Assembly: GCA_021815405.1 (NCBI GenBank)
Contig: JAKAGV010000010.1
Coordinates: forward strand, 153,014-217,013
Direction of reading: 5' to 3'
Source of the DNA: Bacteroidota bacterium
GTDB taxonomy: Bacteria; Bacteroidota; Ignavibacteria; Ignavibacteriales; Ignavibacteriaceae
Length of the DNA: 64,000 nt
Both the position numbers and the translations under genes were made by a program. Positions 9,203-18,185 of this stretch are shown one piece after another. The notes beneath the pieces were generated by a model. The model was not told the DNA's origin, made no database searches, and saw only the letters and a program-made list of their open reading frames with translations. How positions within the stretch are numbered: the first letter of the stretch is position 1; the number at the start of each line of letters is the position of its first letter.

Positions 9203-11071
9203 ATGAGAATTCCAGAAAGTAAAGTTGAAGAAATCCGTTCAGCGGCAAATATTGTTGACGTGATTTCGGAATTTGTCCAGCTAAGAAAAAGAGGTAAGAA
9301 TTTTTTAGGCTTATGTCCATTTCATTCCGAAAAGACGCCTTCATTCACAGTCAGCGAGGATAAACAAATTTTTCACTGCTTCGGCTGCCATGCCGGTGGC
9401 AACGTATTCAAGTTCTTGATGGATTATGAAAAAATTTCTTTTGTCGAATCGATTGAAGAAGTTGCAAAAAGATACGGAATAAATATTGAGTACGAAGGCT
9501 CAGAGACTTCTGAAAAACAAAGTCTTCAAGAAGCGCTTTATGACATCAATACAATTGCCGCAAGATATTTTTCAGATAACCTTCTCAACCATCCCGATGG
9601 TGAAGTTGCAAGGGAATATTTTCAGAAAAGAAAAATAAAACTTCAAAGCATGCGAGCATTTGGATTAGGTTATGCTTTCTCCGGCTGGGAACATTTCGTA
9701 AACTTTGCCGTTGAAAAAAAAATAGATTTAGAACAGGCAATATCATTAGGTCTAATCGGTCGTAATAATGACGGCAGACTTTATGATAAATTTTCCGGAA
9801 GAATAATCTTTCCGATTTTTTCTCCAAACGGAAGAGTGGTTGCTTTTGCCGGAAGGATTATGGAGAAGAAAGAAACCTCGGCAAAATATTTAAATTCTCC
9901 CGAATCTTTAATTTATGTAAAAGGCAGAATTCTTTATGGGCTTTCACATGCTAAAGATGAAATACGCCGTCTTGATAAAGCAATTCTGGTTGAAGGCTAC
10001 ATGGATTTAATTTCACTTCATCAAAGCGGGATTAAAAATGTTGTTGCTGTTTCGGGAACCGCACTAACTGAAGAGCAAGTCCAGCTTCTTTCACGCTACA
10101 CAAAAAATGTTGTTCTTCTGTTCGATGCCGACACCGCCGGAATAAAGGCATCAATGAGAAGCATCGAACTTCTTCTTAAAAAAGATATGGAGATTAAAAT
10201 CGCCTCACTTCCCCAAGGCGAAGATCCGGATTCGTTTGTTAATAATTTCGGAAGAGAAAAGTTCGAAGAGATTATCAAGAAAGCACAAAATTTTCTGGAA
10301 TATCAATCATCAATTTATGAATCTCAGGGAATGTTTGAAGAAGCTTCAAAAGCTGCTGAAGCTATCCGGGAGCTTGTAAAACCGGCAGCATTGATAGGTG
10401 ACGAACTGAAAAGAAGCCTGCTGATAAAAAACATTGCAAAGAAATTCAATCTAAGAGAAAAGATGATTGAAACCGAACTTGAAAAAGCTTTGACAATTAC
10501 TGGCAAACAAATTACAGCTGAGGAAAGGATACGAGACAGAGCTCTTGCAGAAAGGGAAACCGAGGTTTCAGTAGAGCAAGCTAAAAAAGCCTCGCCGATT
10601 ATCTACAATCTCGAAAGAGAATTAATTAAACTTTTATATGAGGGAAATGAGGAAGTAGCGGAATTTATTTCCATGGAAATTCCTATTGATGACTTCTCGA
10701 TCGAGGCTCATTCTCAACTTGCAAAAATTGTATATGAAGCTGTGAATAATAATGAAGAATTAATTACCAGTTCGCTAATTGAAAAAATAAATGATGAAAA
10801 ACTTCAATCATACATCTTAGAACTCACATTCGAAAAATATCCAATCAGCAAAAATTGGGAGGAAATTTATCCCGGGGATTCACCTGAAGTTATTATTCAA
10901 AAAATTGCAAAGGATACTATAAAAAAGTTTAAGATAGCAAAAATCGACTTAAAGATTAAAAATAACCGGAAATTGATTGCAGATGAAATCAGCCAAGAGG
11001 AGATATTTCAACTTCTTAAGTTGAATAATGAGCTTGAAAAAGAAAAACTATTAATTTCTCAGAGTAACTAA
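9203..11071 (+). CDS. dnaG: DNA primase DnaG
   Basis: DnaG makes RNA primers at the replication fork. The 622-residue protein has the N-terminal CHC2 zinc finger (Cys38, His41, Cys59, Cys62), the RNA polymerase domain, and a TOPRIM domain with the VEGYMDL acidic motif and LLFDADTAG. The C-terminal helicase-binding region (about 430-622) is diverged, as usual. The ATG at 9203 places the family's usual opening (IPESKVEEIRSAANIVDVI) at once. No rpsU or rpoD neighbour is present; the next gene is unrecognised. Confidence 0.97.
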   Translation: MRIPESKVEEIRSAANIVDVISEFVQLRKRGKNFLGLCPFHSEKTPSFTVSEDKQIFHCFGCHAGGNVFKFLMDYEKISFVESIEEVAKRYGINIEYEGSETSEKQSLQEALYDINTIAARYFSDNLLNHPDGEVAREYFQKRKIKLQSMRAFGLGYAFSGWEHFVNFAVEKKIDLEQAISLGLIGRNNDGRLYDKFSGRIIFPIFSPNGRVVAFAGRIMEKKETSAKYLNSPESLIYVKGRILYGLSHAKDEIRRLDKAILVEGYMDLISLHQSGIKNVVAVSGTALTEEQVQLLSRYTKNVVLLFDADTAGIKASMRSIELLLKKDMEIKIASLPQGEDPDSFVNNFGREKFEEIIKKAQNFLEYQSSIYESQGMFEEASKAAEAIRELVKPAALIGDELKRSLLIKNIAKKFNLREKMIETELEKALTITGKQITAEERIRDRALAERETEVSVEQAKKASPIIYNLERELIKLLYEGNEEVAEFISMEIPIDDFSIEAHSQLAKIVYEAVNNNEELITSSLIEKINDEKLQSYILELTFEKYPISKNWEEIYPGDSPEVIIQKIAKDTIKKFKIAKIDLKIKNNRKLIADEISQEEIFQLLKLNNELEKEKLLISQSN

Positions 11072-11274
11072 CAACAATTACTATAAGTAATTATTAACAA
11101 TAAAAATCTCTCCCCATATACGTACTTATACTGATTCGCTTTAATTAAAAAATCAATATCTTATGTGTTTGAGTTGGCAATAAATTTCCCATAGATAATT
11201 GATTTGCTTAAAATTTATTCTATTTTCATCAATTATTAAATGTTGGGAAAGTAGCATAGACTTAGAGGAGAAAA

Positions 11275-12249
11275 ATGTATAGACGTTTACAGAAATTATT
11301 AAATACTAGAGGGGAAGTTTTCGATCAAAGAGAGATTATTTTTATTGTTGAGCATACTTATAAAATAGCTTTAAATTATTTGAAGTATTCTTATTTGCGT
11401 GTGCAAAAGTTGATTGACATTTATGAGATATCATATGAAGATATTGCGATTGACTCGATTGCGCCGCTATTTGTTAAAAATAAGGATGACGTTCATTTAT
11501 TACTTGTAAACTCATTTAAGAACTGGAAGCCGCCTATTAAAAATGAGGAGGATGCTTTATTCTTTTTGAACAAGATTGTTGCCGCAAGAGTCGAACAACA
11601 TATAGCTTTGCTTCTTCGAGAAGTAGATCCTGTTTTTGGGAAAATTTTAGATTCGGTTAATTATTTTGTTGGAAAAGGCGGATTTAATAAAATAAACTAT
11701 CTCGGGTATCTTTATATTGTTGAAAGAGACTGCTCGCTAATTCAAGGTAAAGTTATAGATCCGATTGATTTTGAATACCTTCCGCTAAATCTTTTTTATA
11801 ATAAACAGACAGCTTTAATGGACATACTGGACTATATTAAAACAGAAGGCGAATATTTTCCCGCTGTCCCACTCATTGCGTTTGTAAGCAGAATAAAACG
11901 ACTCATATTTCTAAATATTAATGAAATGCCGGAACTGGAATTTTTCTTCAATCGCATTGAAATTGAAGAATGCATAAACCACGGACTTAACCAAGCAAAA
12001 TCAAAATTGAATACAACTTATAAGAACACCAAAAAGCTAACAATGCATGAATGCAACATCGTGGAAAAAGTTTTAAATGAGATAGCTCTTGATCTTAGAA
12101 ATGGCGGGATTCATTCAGGAATGCACGAATATTTCATTAACTACATGCCTGAGCTTTCAAAGGAAGAATTTAATTCAAAGTATAAGAATATTATCGAATA
12201 CCTTTATAAATCTATGAGAGGTTCAATTGCGGCAAAACTAAAAAATTAA
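11275..12249 (+). CDS. Unrecognised all-helical protein, possibly sigma-like
   Basis: The 324-residue protein is predicted by eye to be all-helical, with no signal peptide and no membrane segment. It has a good ribosome binding site (AGAGGAG, 5 bases before the ATG). The N-terminal part (IDIYEISYEDIAIDSIAPLF, about 51-70) has the spacing of the helix in sigma-70 region 2.2 that touches polymerase (the LxxEDxxxEvflrlF pattern), which would suggest a diverged sigma-70-type protein. No clear region 4 helix-turn-helix was seen. A 69-residue ORF follows 60 bases downstream. The sigma idea is inference only; the honest call is hypothetical. Confidence 0.7.
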   Translation: MYRRLQKLLNTRGEVFDQREIIFIVEHTYKIALNYLKYSYLRVQKLIDIYEISYEDIAIDSIAPLFVKNKDDVHLLLVNSFKNWKPPIKNEEDALFFLNKIVAARVEQHIALLLREVDPVFGKILDSVNYFVGKGGFNKINYLGYLYIVERDCSLIQGKVIDPIDFEYLPLNLFYNKQTALMDILDYIKTEGEYFPAVPLIAFVSRIKRLIFLNINEMPELEFFFNRIEIEECINHGLNQAKSKLNTTYKNTKKLTMHECNIVEKVLNEIALDLRNGGIHSGMHEYFINYMPELSKEEFNSKYKNIIEYLYKSMRGSIAAKLKN

Positions 12250-12309
12250 AAATAATTTTCCGAAACCGGCTGCTTTTCTTCTATATATTAATAAAAACAA
12301 AGGCTACCG

Positions 12310-12519
12310 ATGAAAAACAATATAAACATAAACGAGAGTGACATTTTCTATTATGAATTTTGCAGAAACCGGTTGACAGAATCTAAGATCAGCTTTTTAA
12401 CAAAGCAAAAAAAATTTCTTAAAGAAATTAATTTTTATCTGGAATTGAAGAAATCTTTGAAAAAAAAGATAAATAAGAATTTGAGGCTGAAATTACTCTC
12501 TTCCATATCAGGTTTATAG
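12310..12519 (+). CDS. Small charged helical protein, possible partner of the preceding gene
   Basis: The 69-residue product is rich in Lys and Asn (YYEFCRNRLTESKISFLTKQ, then a Lys-rich helix). It has an AAAGG Shine-Dalgarno-like stretch 6-10 bases before the ATG. The first 45 residues resemble the helical N terminus of zinc-finger anti-sigma domains (a Cys, then an L-S/T-E turn, then a long helix), but the His-x3-Cys-x2-Cys zinc ligands are missing. It may form a functional pair with the 324-residue protein. It could also be a spurious ORF; nothing else supports it. Confidence 0.5.
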   Translation: MKNNININESDIFYYEFCRNRLTESKISFLTKQKKFLKEINFYLELKKSLKKKINKNLRLKLLSSISGL

Positions 12520-12757
12520 CAAGCAAATTTGTCTAACCGATTTAGCTCCATTTAAAAAAGATTAGATTACTTTGGGTTTTGATTAAATAGTTGAAAGAAA
12601 GATAATTAAATTGGGATAATGAATCTTTCATGGAATTTCGCCACAACTGGGACTAAAAAGCATTCTATTCTTTTTATTCTTCCATTCATTAATTATTTTG
12701 CAGGCAGTTTTAACGATAAATATAAATATGTTTAGACAAGCAAAGACCGGAATATTG

Positions 12758-12946
12758 ATGATAGAAATTCTCCCTGACAAATGTGATTTCTGCGGATGCT
12801 GCGTCGGCGTTTGTCCCGAAGACGCAATCGAATTGAAAGAAGCTGAGATAAATATTATAGATGCGCGATGCACCAACTGTTCCAAATGCGTGTGGAGCTG
12901 CCCAATTGAGGTTATTATGTTTAATAAGAATGGCGTCGCCGCTTAG
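12758..12946 (+). CDS. 2[4Fe-4S] ferredoxin
   Basis: This is a small electron carrier with two complete cluster motifs, CDFCGCCVGVCP and CTNCSKCVWSCP, so two [4Fe-4S] centres. I chose the ATG at 12758 (MIEILPDKC, 62 residues), which gives the usual ferredoxin length; in-frame ATGs at 12728 and 12698 would add an unsupported leader. It sits 17 bases before the geranylgeranyl-reductase-family gene. Flavoproteins of that family are reduced by ferredoxin in some archaea, so it is a natural donor candidate for that neighbour, and it could also exchange electrons with the PduS-like protein three genes on. Confidence 0.93.
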   Translation: MIEILPDKCDFCGCCVGVCPEDAIELKEAEINIIDARCTNCSKCVWSCPIEVIMFNKNGVAA

Positions 12947-12963
12947 ACCAATGGATTAAATTC

Positions 12964-14130
12964 ATGAAAAATGATTATGACATAATTATAGTTGGTGCAG
13001 GACCTGCCGGTTCAATGGCAGCACGTTTTGCTGCTGAACAAGGCGTATCTGTGATTATGCTGGAAAAGGATAGAGATGTTGGATATCCGGTACGGTGCGG
13101 CGAGGCTATTAGCAAATCAGGTGTTGAAGAATTTATTACACCGGATAAGAAATGGATTACTTCGATAATCAGTAAGTTTTCATTAAATTCTCCCGATGGT
13201 ACAGAAGCCATTATTGAGTTTGACGATGCTGGTTATGTTCTTGAAAGAAGAATTTTTGATTATGAACTTGCCAAAACCGCTGCAAACGCCGGAGCTGAAA
13301 TTCTAACCAGAGCTTATGTTAATAGTCTGATAATTGAAAATGACAAAGTCTGCGGTGTTAAATATGAATTCCGCGGCGAGCAAAAAGAAATGAGAGCCAA
13401 AATCGTAATTGGTGCCGACGGCGTAGAGTCGAGAGTTGGCAGATGGGCTGGTTTAAGAACATTTACAGACTTCAGAGATATGGAATGCTGCGCTCAGGTT
13501 ACAGCTTCAAATATAGAGTTGAATTCAAATACCCTATATTTTTACTTCGGAGAAAATTATGCGCCGGGCGGCTATTTCTGGGTATTTCCAAAAGGTAAAA
13601 ATATTGCTAACATCGGATTAGGCGTAAGCGGAATGGTTGGTAAAAAAAGATCGGCACTTTCTTTTCTTAATAATTTTATGAGCAGCAATTATCCGGATGC
13701 GCCAGTGTTGACTTCAATTGCCGGCGGTGTACCAAGTACAATTACTTTAGAAAAAATTTCCGCGCCGGGTATAATGCTTGCCGGTGATGCTGCCCGACAG
13801 GTTAATCCTTTAAGCGGCGGCGGTATTGCCAGTGGAATGATCGGCGGAAGCATAGCAGGAAGAATTGCCGGTGAAGCTGTAAAGATGAATAAGCTCGATC
13901 ATATTTTAACATACGACAAAGAGTGGCACAACAGGCTCGGCAAGCGTCATGAAATTTTTGAAAGATTAAAAAACGGCATCTACAATTTTGACGACGATAA
14001 ATTTAATAAGATTGCCCATTCATTCAATAAAATTCCGAAGGATAAAAGAACACTCGGCAGGCTCTTTACTACAGCTTTAATAAATCAGCCTTCACTTTTA
14101 GTTGACATTGCTAAAGTTTTTGTAATTTAA
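12964..14130 (+). CDS. Geranylgeranyl reductase family FAD-dependent oxidoreductase
   Basis: The 388-residue flavoprotein has the N-terminal Rossmann FAD motif (VGAGPAGSMAA, about 10-20, then LEKDRDVGYPVRCGE), the second FAD contact (VIGADGVESRVGRWAG, about 140-155), and the late LAGDAARQVNPLSGGGIASG motif typical of the GGR family. Members saturate isoprenoid chains on chlorophyll, quinones or archaeal lipids. In a non-phototroph the target may be a menaquinone side chain or polyprenol, but that is inference. The gene is second in the five-gene operon, after the ferredoxin and 12 bases before hemH. Confidence 0.9.
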   Translation: MKNDYDIIIVGAGPAGSMAARFAAEQGVSVIMLEKDRDVGYPVRCGEAISKSGVEEFITPDKKWITSIISKFSLNSPDGTEAIIEFDDAGYVLERRIFDYELAKTAANAGAEILTRAYVNSLIIENDKVCGVKYEFRGEQKEMRAKIVIGADGVESRVGRWAGLRTFTDFRDMECCAQVTASNIELNSNTLYFYFGENYAPGGYFWVFPKGKNIANIGLGVSGMVGKKRSALSFLNNFMSSNYPDAPVLTSIAGGVPSTITLEKISAPGIMLAGDAARQVNPLSGGGIASGMIGGSIAGRIAGEAVKMNKLDHILTYDKEWHNRLGKRHEIFERLKNGIYNFDDDKFNKIAHSFNKIPKDKRTLGRLFTTALINQPSLLVDIAKVFVI

Positions 14131-14142
14131 TTTGAATCGATC

Positions 14143-15165
14143 ATGAAATCAAAAACCGGAGTATTACTTGTAAACTTAGGAACTCCCGATAGTCCTTCGG
14201 TTCCTGATGTAAGGAAATATCTTTTCGAGTTTCTTAACGATCCACGAGTTATTGATTTGCCCTGGCTGCTAAGGAAATTTCTTGTCAACATAATTATTGT
14301 TCCGTTTCGCGCACCGAAGTCAGCGAAAATCTATCAGCAGCTTTGGACAGATAAAGGCTCACCGCTTTTAGTATACGGAGTTAGTGTTAAAGAAAAATTA
14401 CAGGCGGCATTAGGTGAAGATTTTGACGTTGAACTTGCAATGCGATACCAAAATCCAAGCATGGATGATGTACTTGAGAGAATGAGAAAGAAGCAGCACC
14501 GGAAATTAATAATTGTTCCGATGTTTCCGCAATATGCTTCGGCAACAACAGGTTCGGTAATCGAAAAAGCAATGAAGATTATAAAGAATTGGTGGGTAAT
14601 TCCAGATATAAAATTTGTCGGACAGTTTTACGATGATGAAAATTTTATAAATTCATTTATTGAGCGCGCTAAAAAATTCAATTTAAAAGATTACGATCAC
14701 GTGCTTTTCAGTTACCATGGATTGCCTGTTCGCCAGGTTGATAAAGTTTATGTTGACGGCAAACCTTGCAGCGATCATAATTGCGAAAATGAAATCAATG
14801 AAGACAACAAGTTTTGTTACAAAGCAGCTTGCTATGCCACAACACGATTGCTGGCTACTAAGTTAAATCTTTCAAAAGAAAATTACACGGTCTGCTTTCA
14901 ATCCCGTTTAGATAAGAACTGGCTGGAACCGTTCACAGATAAAATAATTATTCAAAAAGCCAAAGAAGGCGCAAAAAAGCTGCTGGTATTCAGTCCGGCT
15001 TTTGTTGCGGACTGTCTTGAAACCAATGTTGAAATCGGCATTGAGTACCAAAAATTATTTACCGAGCACGGCGGAGAAAAGGTTCAACTTGTGGAAAGCT
15101 TGAACGACCATCCTATGTGGATTGATACCTTGAAAAAATTAATTATAAAACAGGCGGAAAGTTGA
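14143..15165 (+). CDS. hemH: Ferrochelatase
   Basis: Ferrochelatase inserts Fe2+ into a porphyrin in heme synthesis. The 340-residue protein opens TGVLLVNLGTPDSP and carries the metal-binding histidine in FSYHGLPVR (near 190) and the glutamate of FVADCLETNVEIGIEY (near 285). Between them lies a cysteine-bearing loop (Cys208, Cys213, then two more) that resembles the Cys-containing loop of Bacteroidota-type enzymes. Third in the ferredoxin-GGR-hemH-pduS-pduT operon; its TGA stop overlaps the TTG start of the next gene. No other heme gene is nearby. Confidence 0.96.
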   Translation: MKSKTGVLLVNLGTPDSPSVPDVRKYLFEFLNDPRVIDLPWLLRKFLVNIIIVPFRAPKSAKIYQQLWTDKGSPLLVYGVSVKEKLQAALGEDFDVELAMRYQNPSMDDVLERMRKKQHRKLIIVPMFPQYASATTGSVIEKAMKIIKNWWVIPDIKFVGQFYDDENFINSFIERAKKFNLKDYDHVLFSYHGLPVRQVDKVYVDGKPCSDHNCENEINEDNKFCYKAACYATTRLLATKLNLSKENYTVCFQSRLDKNWLEPFTDKIIIQKAKEGAKKLLVFSPAFVADCLETNVEIGIEYQKLFTEHGGEKVQLVESLNDHPMWIDTLKKLIIKQAES

Positions 15166-16472
15166 TAACCGAAAAAATATTTAACGCCGGTGTAGTCGGC
15201 GCAGGCGGGGCCGGATTTCCTTCGCACATAAAAGCTTCTTCCAAAACAGAATTTGTAATAGCAAACGGAGCCGAGTGCGAGCCGCTAATTCATAAAGATT
15301 ATGAACTTATGTTAAACTTTCCGGAAAAAATATTACATGGAATGGAATTAGTTCTTGAATCATCAGGCGCCCGCAAAGGATATTTCGGCATAAAATCAAA
15401 AAACGTAAAAGCAATTGAAGCGATTAAATCTAATTTGAAAAACGGCAAGATTGAAATAACCGAGCTTGGTGATTTTTATCCTTCCGGAGATGAATATGAA
15501 CTTGTTTATTCCGCAACGAAAAGATTAATTCCTCCAGCAGGAATTCCGCTTGACGTTGGCTGCGTTGTAAACAATGTAGAAACTTTTCTTAATGTTGCAA
15601 ATGCCGAATCGGAAATTCCGGTTACAGAAAAATTTCTTTGTGTAACAGGTGCAGTAAAAAAGCCCACTACATTTTTTGCACCGGTAGGAACGTCCTTCCG
15701 CCAATTGATTGAACATGCCGGCGGAGCTTCTGTAAAAGATTTTGGAATTTTTGTTGGTGGAATAATGATGGGAAGTTTCACATTCAATCTTGATGAAGTA
15801 GTTACCAAAACGACAGCCGGCTTAATTATTCTTCCTAAAGAACACTATCTTATTAAAAGAAAAAACCAGCCGCCACAAAACTGGTACAGGATTGGAAAAT
15901 CTGCTTGCGACCAATGCAGCTACTGTACAGAATTTTGTCCGAGATATTTACTCGGCTATGATGTTCAACCGCATAAAGTAATGCGCTCGTTAGGCTTTAC
16001 AAAAACCGGAAGCGCAGTTTGGAACCAAATGGCAGAGCTTTGCTGCTCTTGCGGGCTTTGCACTTTATATGCTTGTCCCGAAGATCTTTATCCGAAGGAA
16101 GCATGCGACAAAGCAAAAATTGAAATGCGCAGAGACGGAATAAAATTCATTCAATCAAAACCGGTAAAAGTCCATCCTATTAAAGAAGGGAGAAGAGAGC
16201 CGCTTAAGCAATTGATTAAAAAATTAAATGTTCAAGATTACGATGTACCGGCACCGTACAATTACAAAAAACTTGAAACGGATGAAGTAAAAATTCTTTT
16301 AAAGCAGCATGTCGGAGAAGCGGCAGTTCCTTTGGTTAAGATTGGAGATCATATTTCCAAAGGAACTATGATCGCTGCGGCGGTTAAAGGAAAGCTCGGA
16401 GCGAATATTCATTCTTCGATTGATGGAATGGTAACTCAGGTAACCGGCGAATATATCAGAATAAAATCTTAG
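15162..16472 (+). CDS. PduS-like Fe-S flavoprotein (RnfC/SLBB family)
   Basis: The 436-residue protein matches PduS, the cobalamin reductase of propanediol microcompartments, which is related to RnfC and NuoF. It shows the GAGGAGFPSHIK flavin/nucleotide motif at about 13-24, an SLBB domain (about 160-235), and two [4Fe-4S] motifs, CDQCSYCTEFCP and CCSCGLCTLYACP (about 247-310). A lipoyl-like C-terminal hammerhead follows. The start is a TTG overlapping the hemH stop (TTGA), implying coupled translation. The pduT-like gene follows by 9 bases. In Salmonella PduS binds the shell protein PduT. Here there is no diol dehydratase or cobalamin gene, so the substrate is unknown. Confidence 0.9.
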   Translation: MITEKIFNAGVVGAGGAGFPSHIKASSKTEFVIANGAECEPLIHKDYELMLNFPEKILHGMELVLESSGARKGYFGIKSKNVKAIEAIKSNLKNGKIEITELGDFYPSGDEYELVYSATKRLIPPAGIPLDVGCVVNNVETFLNVANAESEIPVTEKFLCVTGAVKKPTTFFAPVGTSFRQLIEHAGGASVKDFGIFVGGIMMGSFTFNLDEVVTKTTAGLIILPKEHYLIKRKNQPPQNWYRIGKSACDQCSYCTEFCPRYLLGYDVQPHKVMRSLGFTKTGSAVWNQMAELCCSCGLCTLYACPEDLYPKEACDKAKIEMRRDGIKFIQSKPVKVHPIKEGRREPLKQLIKKLNVQDYDVPAPYNYKKLETDEVKILLKQHVGEAAVPLVKIGDHISKGTMIAAAVKGKLGANIHSSIDGMVTQVTGEYIRIKS

Positions 16473-16481
16473 GAAATAAAA

Positions 16482-17036
16482 ATGTTAGAAATGAATTCAA
16501 TCGGTTTAATCGAAATGGGAAGTATTGCTTCGGGAATGCAGGCAGCGGATATTATGCTGAAGACTTCTGATGTGGAATTAATTTTATCGAGGACAATCTG
16601 TTCCGGCAAATATATGACTCTGATAGGCGGCGATGTCGCTGCTGTAAATTCCGCTGTGAACCATGCTGTTGAAACTATCGGATTCGGCGTGATAGATTTT
16701 TTTGTAATTCCAAATGTTCACCGGACAATCTTCCCTGCAATTTCCGGACACAACAATGTTGAAATGCTTGAAGCTCTGGGAATTGTAGAATCATATTCGG
16801 TTGCTTCTTTAATTGAAGGCGCCGATGCCGCAGTGAAAGCAGCAAATGTAAAATTGATTGAAGTTCGATTGGCGATGGCTCTTGGCGGCAAAGCTTTCTT
16901 CTCAGTCACTGGAGAAGTGGCAGCAGTTTCAAGCGCTGTGGAAGCGGGCGCGAAGGTTGTCGCTGATAAAGGATTACTCGTCAACAAAGTGGTAATCGCA
17001 AACCCAAGACAGGAACTTCTTTCCGAAATGATCTAA
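16482..17036 (+). CDS. PduT-like tandem BMC-domain shell protein with a pore cysteine
   Basis: The 184-residue protein has two BMC domains in tandem (about 5-85 and 98-180, the second opening LGIVESYSVASLIEGADAA), the BMC-T type that forms pseudohexameric trimers. Its only cysteine, Cys40 in SRTICSGKYM, sits where Cys38 of PduT binds a [4Fe-4S] cluster at the trimer pore. The pair with the PduS-like gene repeats the pduS-pduT order of Pdu operons. No BMC-H or BMC-P gene and no signature enzyme is present in the window, so it is either a satellite of a shell locus elsewhere or works without a full microcompartment. Confidence 0.92.
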   Translation: MLEMNSIGLIEMGSIASGMQAADIMLKTSDVELILSRTICSGKYMTLIGGDVAAVNSAVNHAVETIGFGVIDFFVIPNVHRTIFPAISGHNNVEMLEALGIVESYSVASLIEGADAAVKAANVKLIEVRLAMALGGKAFFSVTGEVAAVSSAVEAGAKVVADKGLLVNKVVIANPRQELLSEMI

Positions 17037-17067
17037 CTCCATTTTTTCAAAATCAATTTTGCTAAGA

Positions 17068-18081
17068 TTAGATTCTATCACTGTTAAACTTCTCCGATAG
17101 CTTTATAAACGGTTTTTTCAAAATTAATTTTAACATGTTGCTTCGCCAAGAAACTTTCAATAAAGTTAAAATAGTTAGTTTTGGTTTGCAGCAAATGTAA
17201 ACATCCTTCCATCTTGGTGAAAACTTATTTTTGAAGTTATACAAACCGAAAAAATTGTAAGCGAACTTTAGTCTTCTTCCGGTGTAATTTATAAGAAACT
17301 CCTTTGAAAATGGTTTGGAATCATAAACCACATAAGGTACTTCCCCAAGACTCCATGAAATTGCACCTTCCCTTTTCAATATTTCACAAATCTTAAACAC
17401 AAGCGTTTCCATTGTTCCTCTTAGAGAATTTTTCCTTCGAAGAATTAATTCCGTAATCACCTTTCCGTCTTCTTTTGGAGCGATTGTAATTCCACCTTGC
17501 CATTCTCCCTTCGCATCTTTAAAAACAAACAGCCGGGAAGCTGCAATAAATTTGTCATTAAAAAAATGCTTGAGTTGAGGCTCATGCCCGTGGGCGCAAT
17601 GTTTTTTAAATTCTTCCAACACTAAAGCATTTTCCTCCGAGTAAGGAATCTCTTCAACCGTTCCGTGTCTTAATCCTGATTTGACCAATTCGATTAAAGA
17701 TCTTTTATTAAAATGAACTCCGTTTAAATCTAAAATTGCTTCCCTGCCTACTTTAATTGCTTCAAATTTATTTTTTACAAAAAAAGGAACAAGCTCATCA
17801 CTGCAGCTACTGATGAATACGGGAATGTCATCCAAAAATATTTTGTTATATATCTCCAGCGGAACAATATCAAATCTATACTGAGGATTGTTAATCCAGA
17901 TAATACTTTTATCTTTTCGATTAATAATTTGGGGAAGTTCAATTCCAAAAATTTTGATCCTTCGATGGTTATTCCTTAAAATAAACGCCGAAAGCTTTTC
18001 ATCAATTTCAAAATTGTATGATAAAACTTCCCTGTTGACCGATGCATTTATTATTCTATCAGAAATCACAATGGTCTCCAC
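17068..18081 (-). CDS. DUF2156 (MprF/LpgS-type GNAT) domain protein
   Basis: The 337-residue soluble protein is made of two GNAT-like halves, as in the C-terminal lysyl-phosphatidylglycerol synthase domain (DUF2156). Diagnostic is the end of the second half, LYNFKNKFSPRWKDVYI, which matches the family's FKxKFxPRW motif, and the SWSLGEVPYV stretch before it. No membrane helices are present, so it is a stand-alone cytoplasmic transferase. The family moves aminoacyl or acyl groups to lipids or peptides, but the substrate here is unknown. It converges on the pduT-like gene. Confidence 0.75.
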   Translation of the reverse strand: METIVISDRIINASVNREVLSYNFEIDEKLSAFILRNNHRRIKIFGIELPQIINRKDKSIIWINNPQYRFDIVPLEIYNKIFLDDIPVFISSCSDELVPFFVKNKFEAIKVGREAILDLNGVHFNKRSLIELVKSGLRHGTVEEIPYSEENALVLEEFKKHCAHGHEPQLKHFFNDKFIAASRLFVFKDAKGEWQGGITIAPKEDGKVITELILRRKNSLRGTMETLVFKICEILKREGAISWSLGEVPYVVYDSKPFSKEFLINYTGRRLKFAYNFFGLYNFKNKFSPRWKDVYICCKPKLTILTLLKVSWRSNMLKLILKKPFIKLSEKFNSDRI

Positions 18082-18185
18082 TCTGATTTACTTGAAATAT
18101 GAAATGAAATCGTCTCATGAGGTATGAAGCAGATACGGAGTGTTATAAAAATTACCGAAGACTCCTTTGCAATCTTTAATTTTAT

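Noticed and set aside
12628..12885. Minus-strand ORF of 85 residues over the ferredoxin
   Set aside because: It is the reverse shadow of the ferredoxin gene, whose cysteine motifs are clear.
15162..17036. Rnf electron transport complex
   Set aside because: The protein is like RnfC, but no rnfD, rnfG, rnfE, rnfA or rnfB is present and a PduT-type shell gene follows; PduS fits better.
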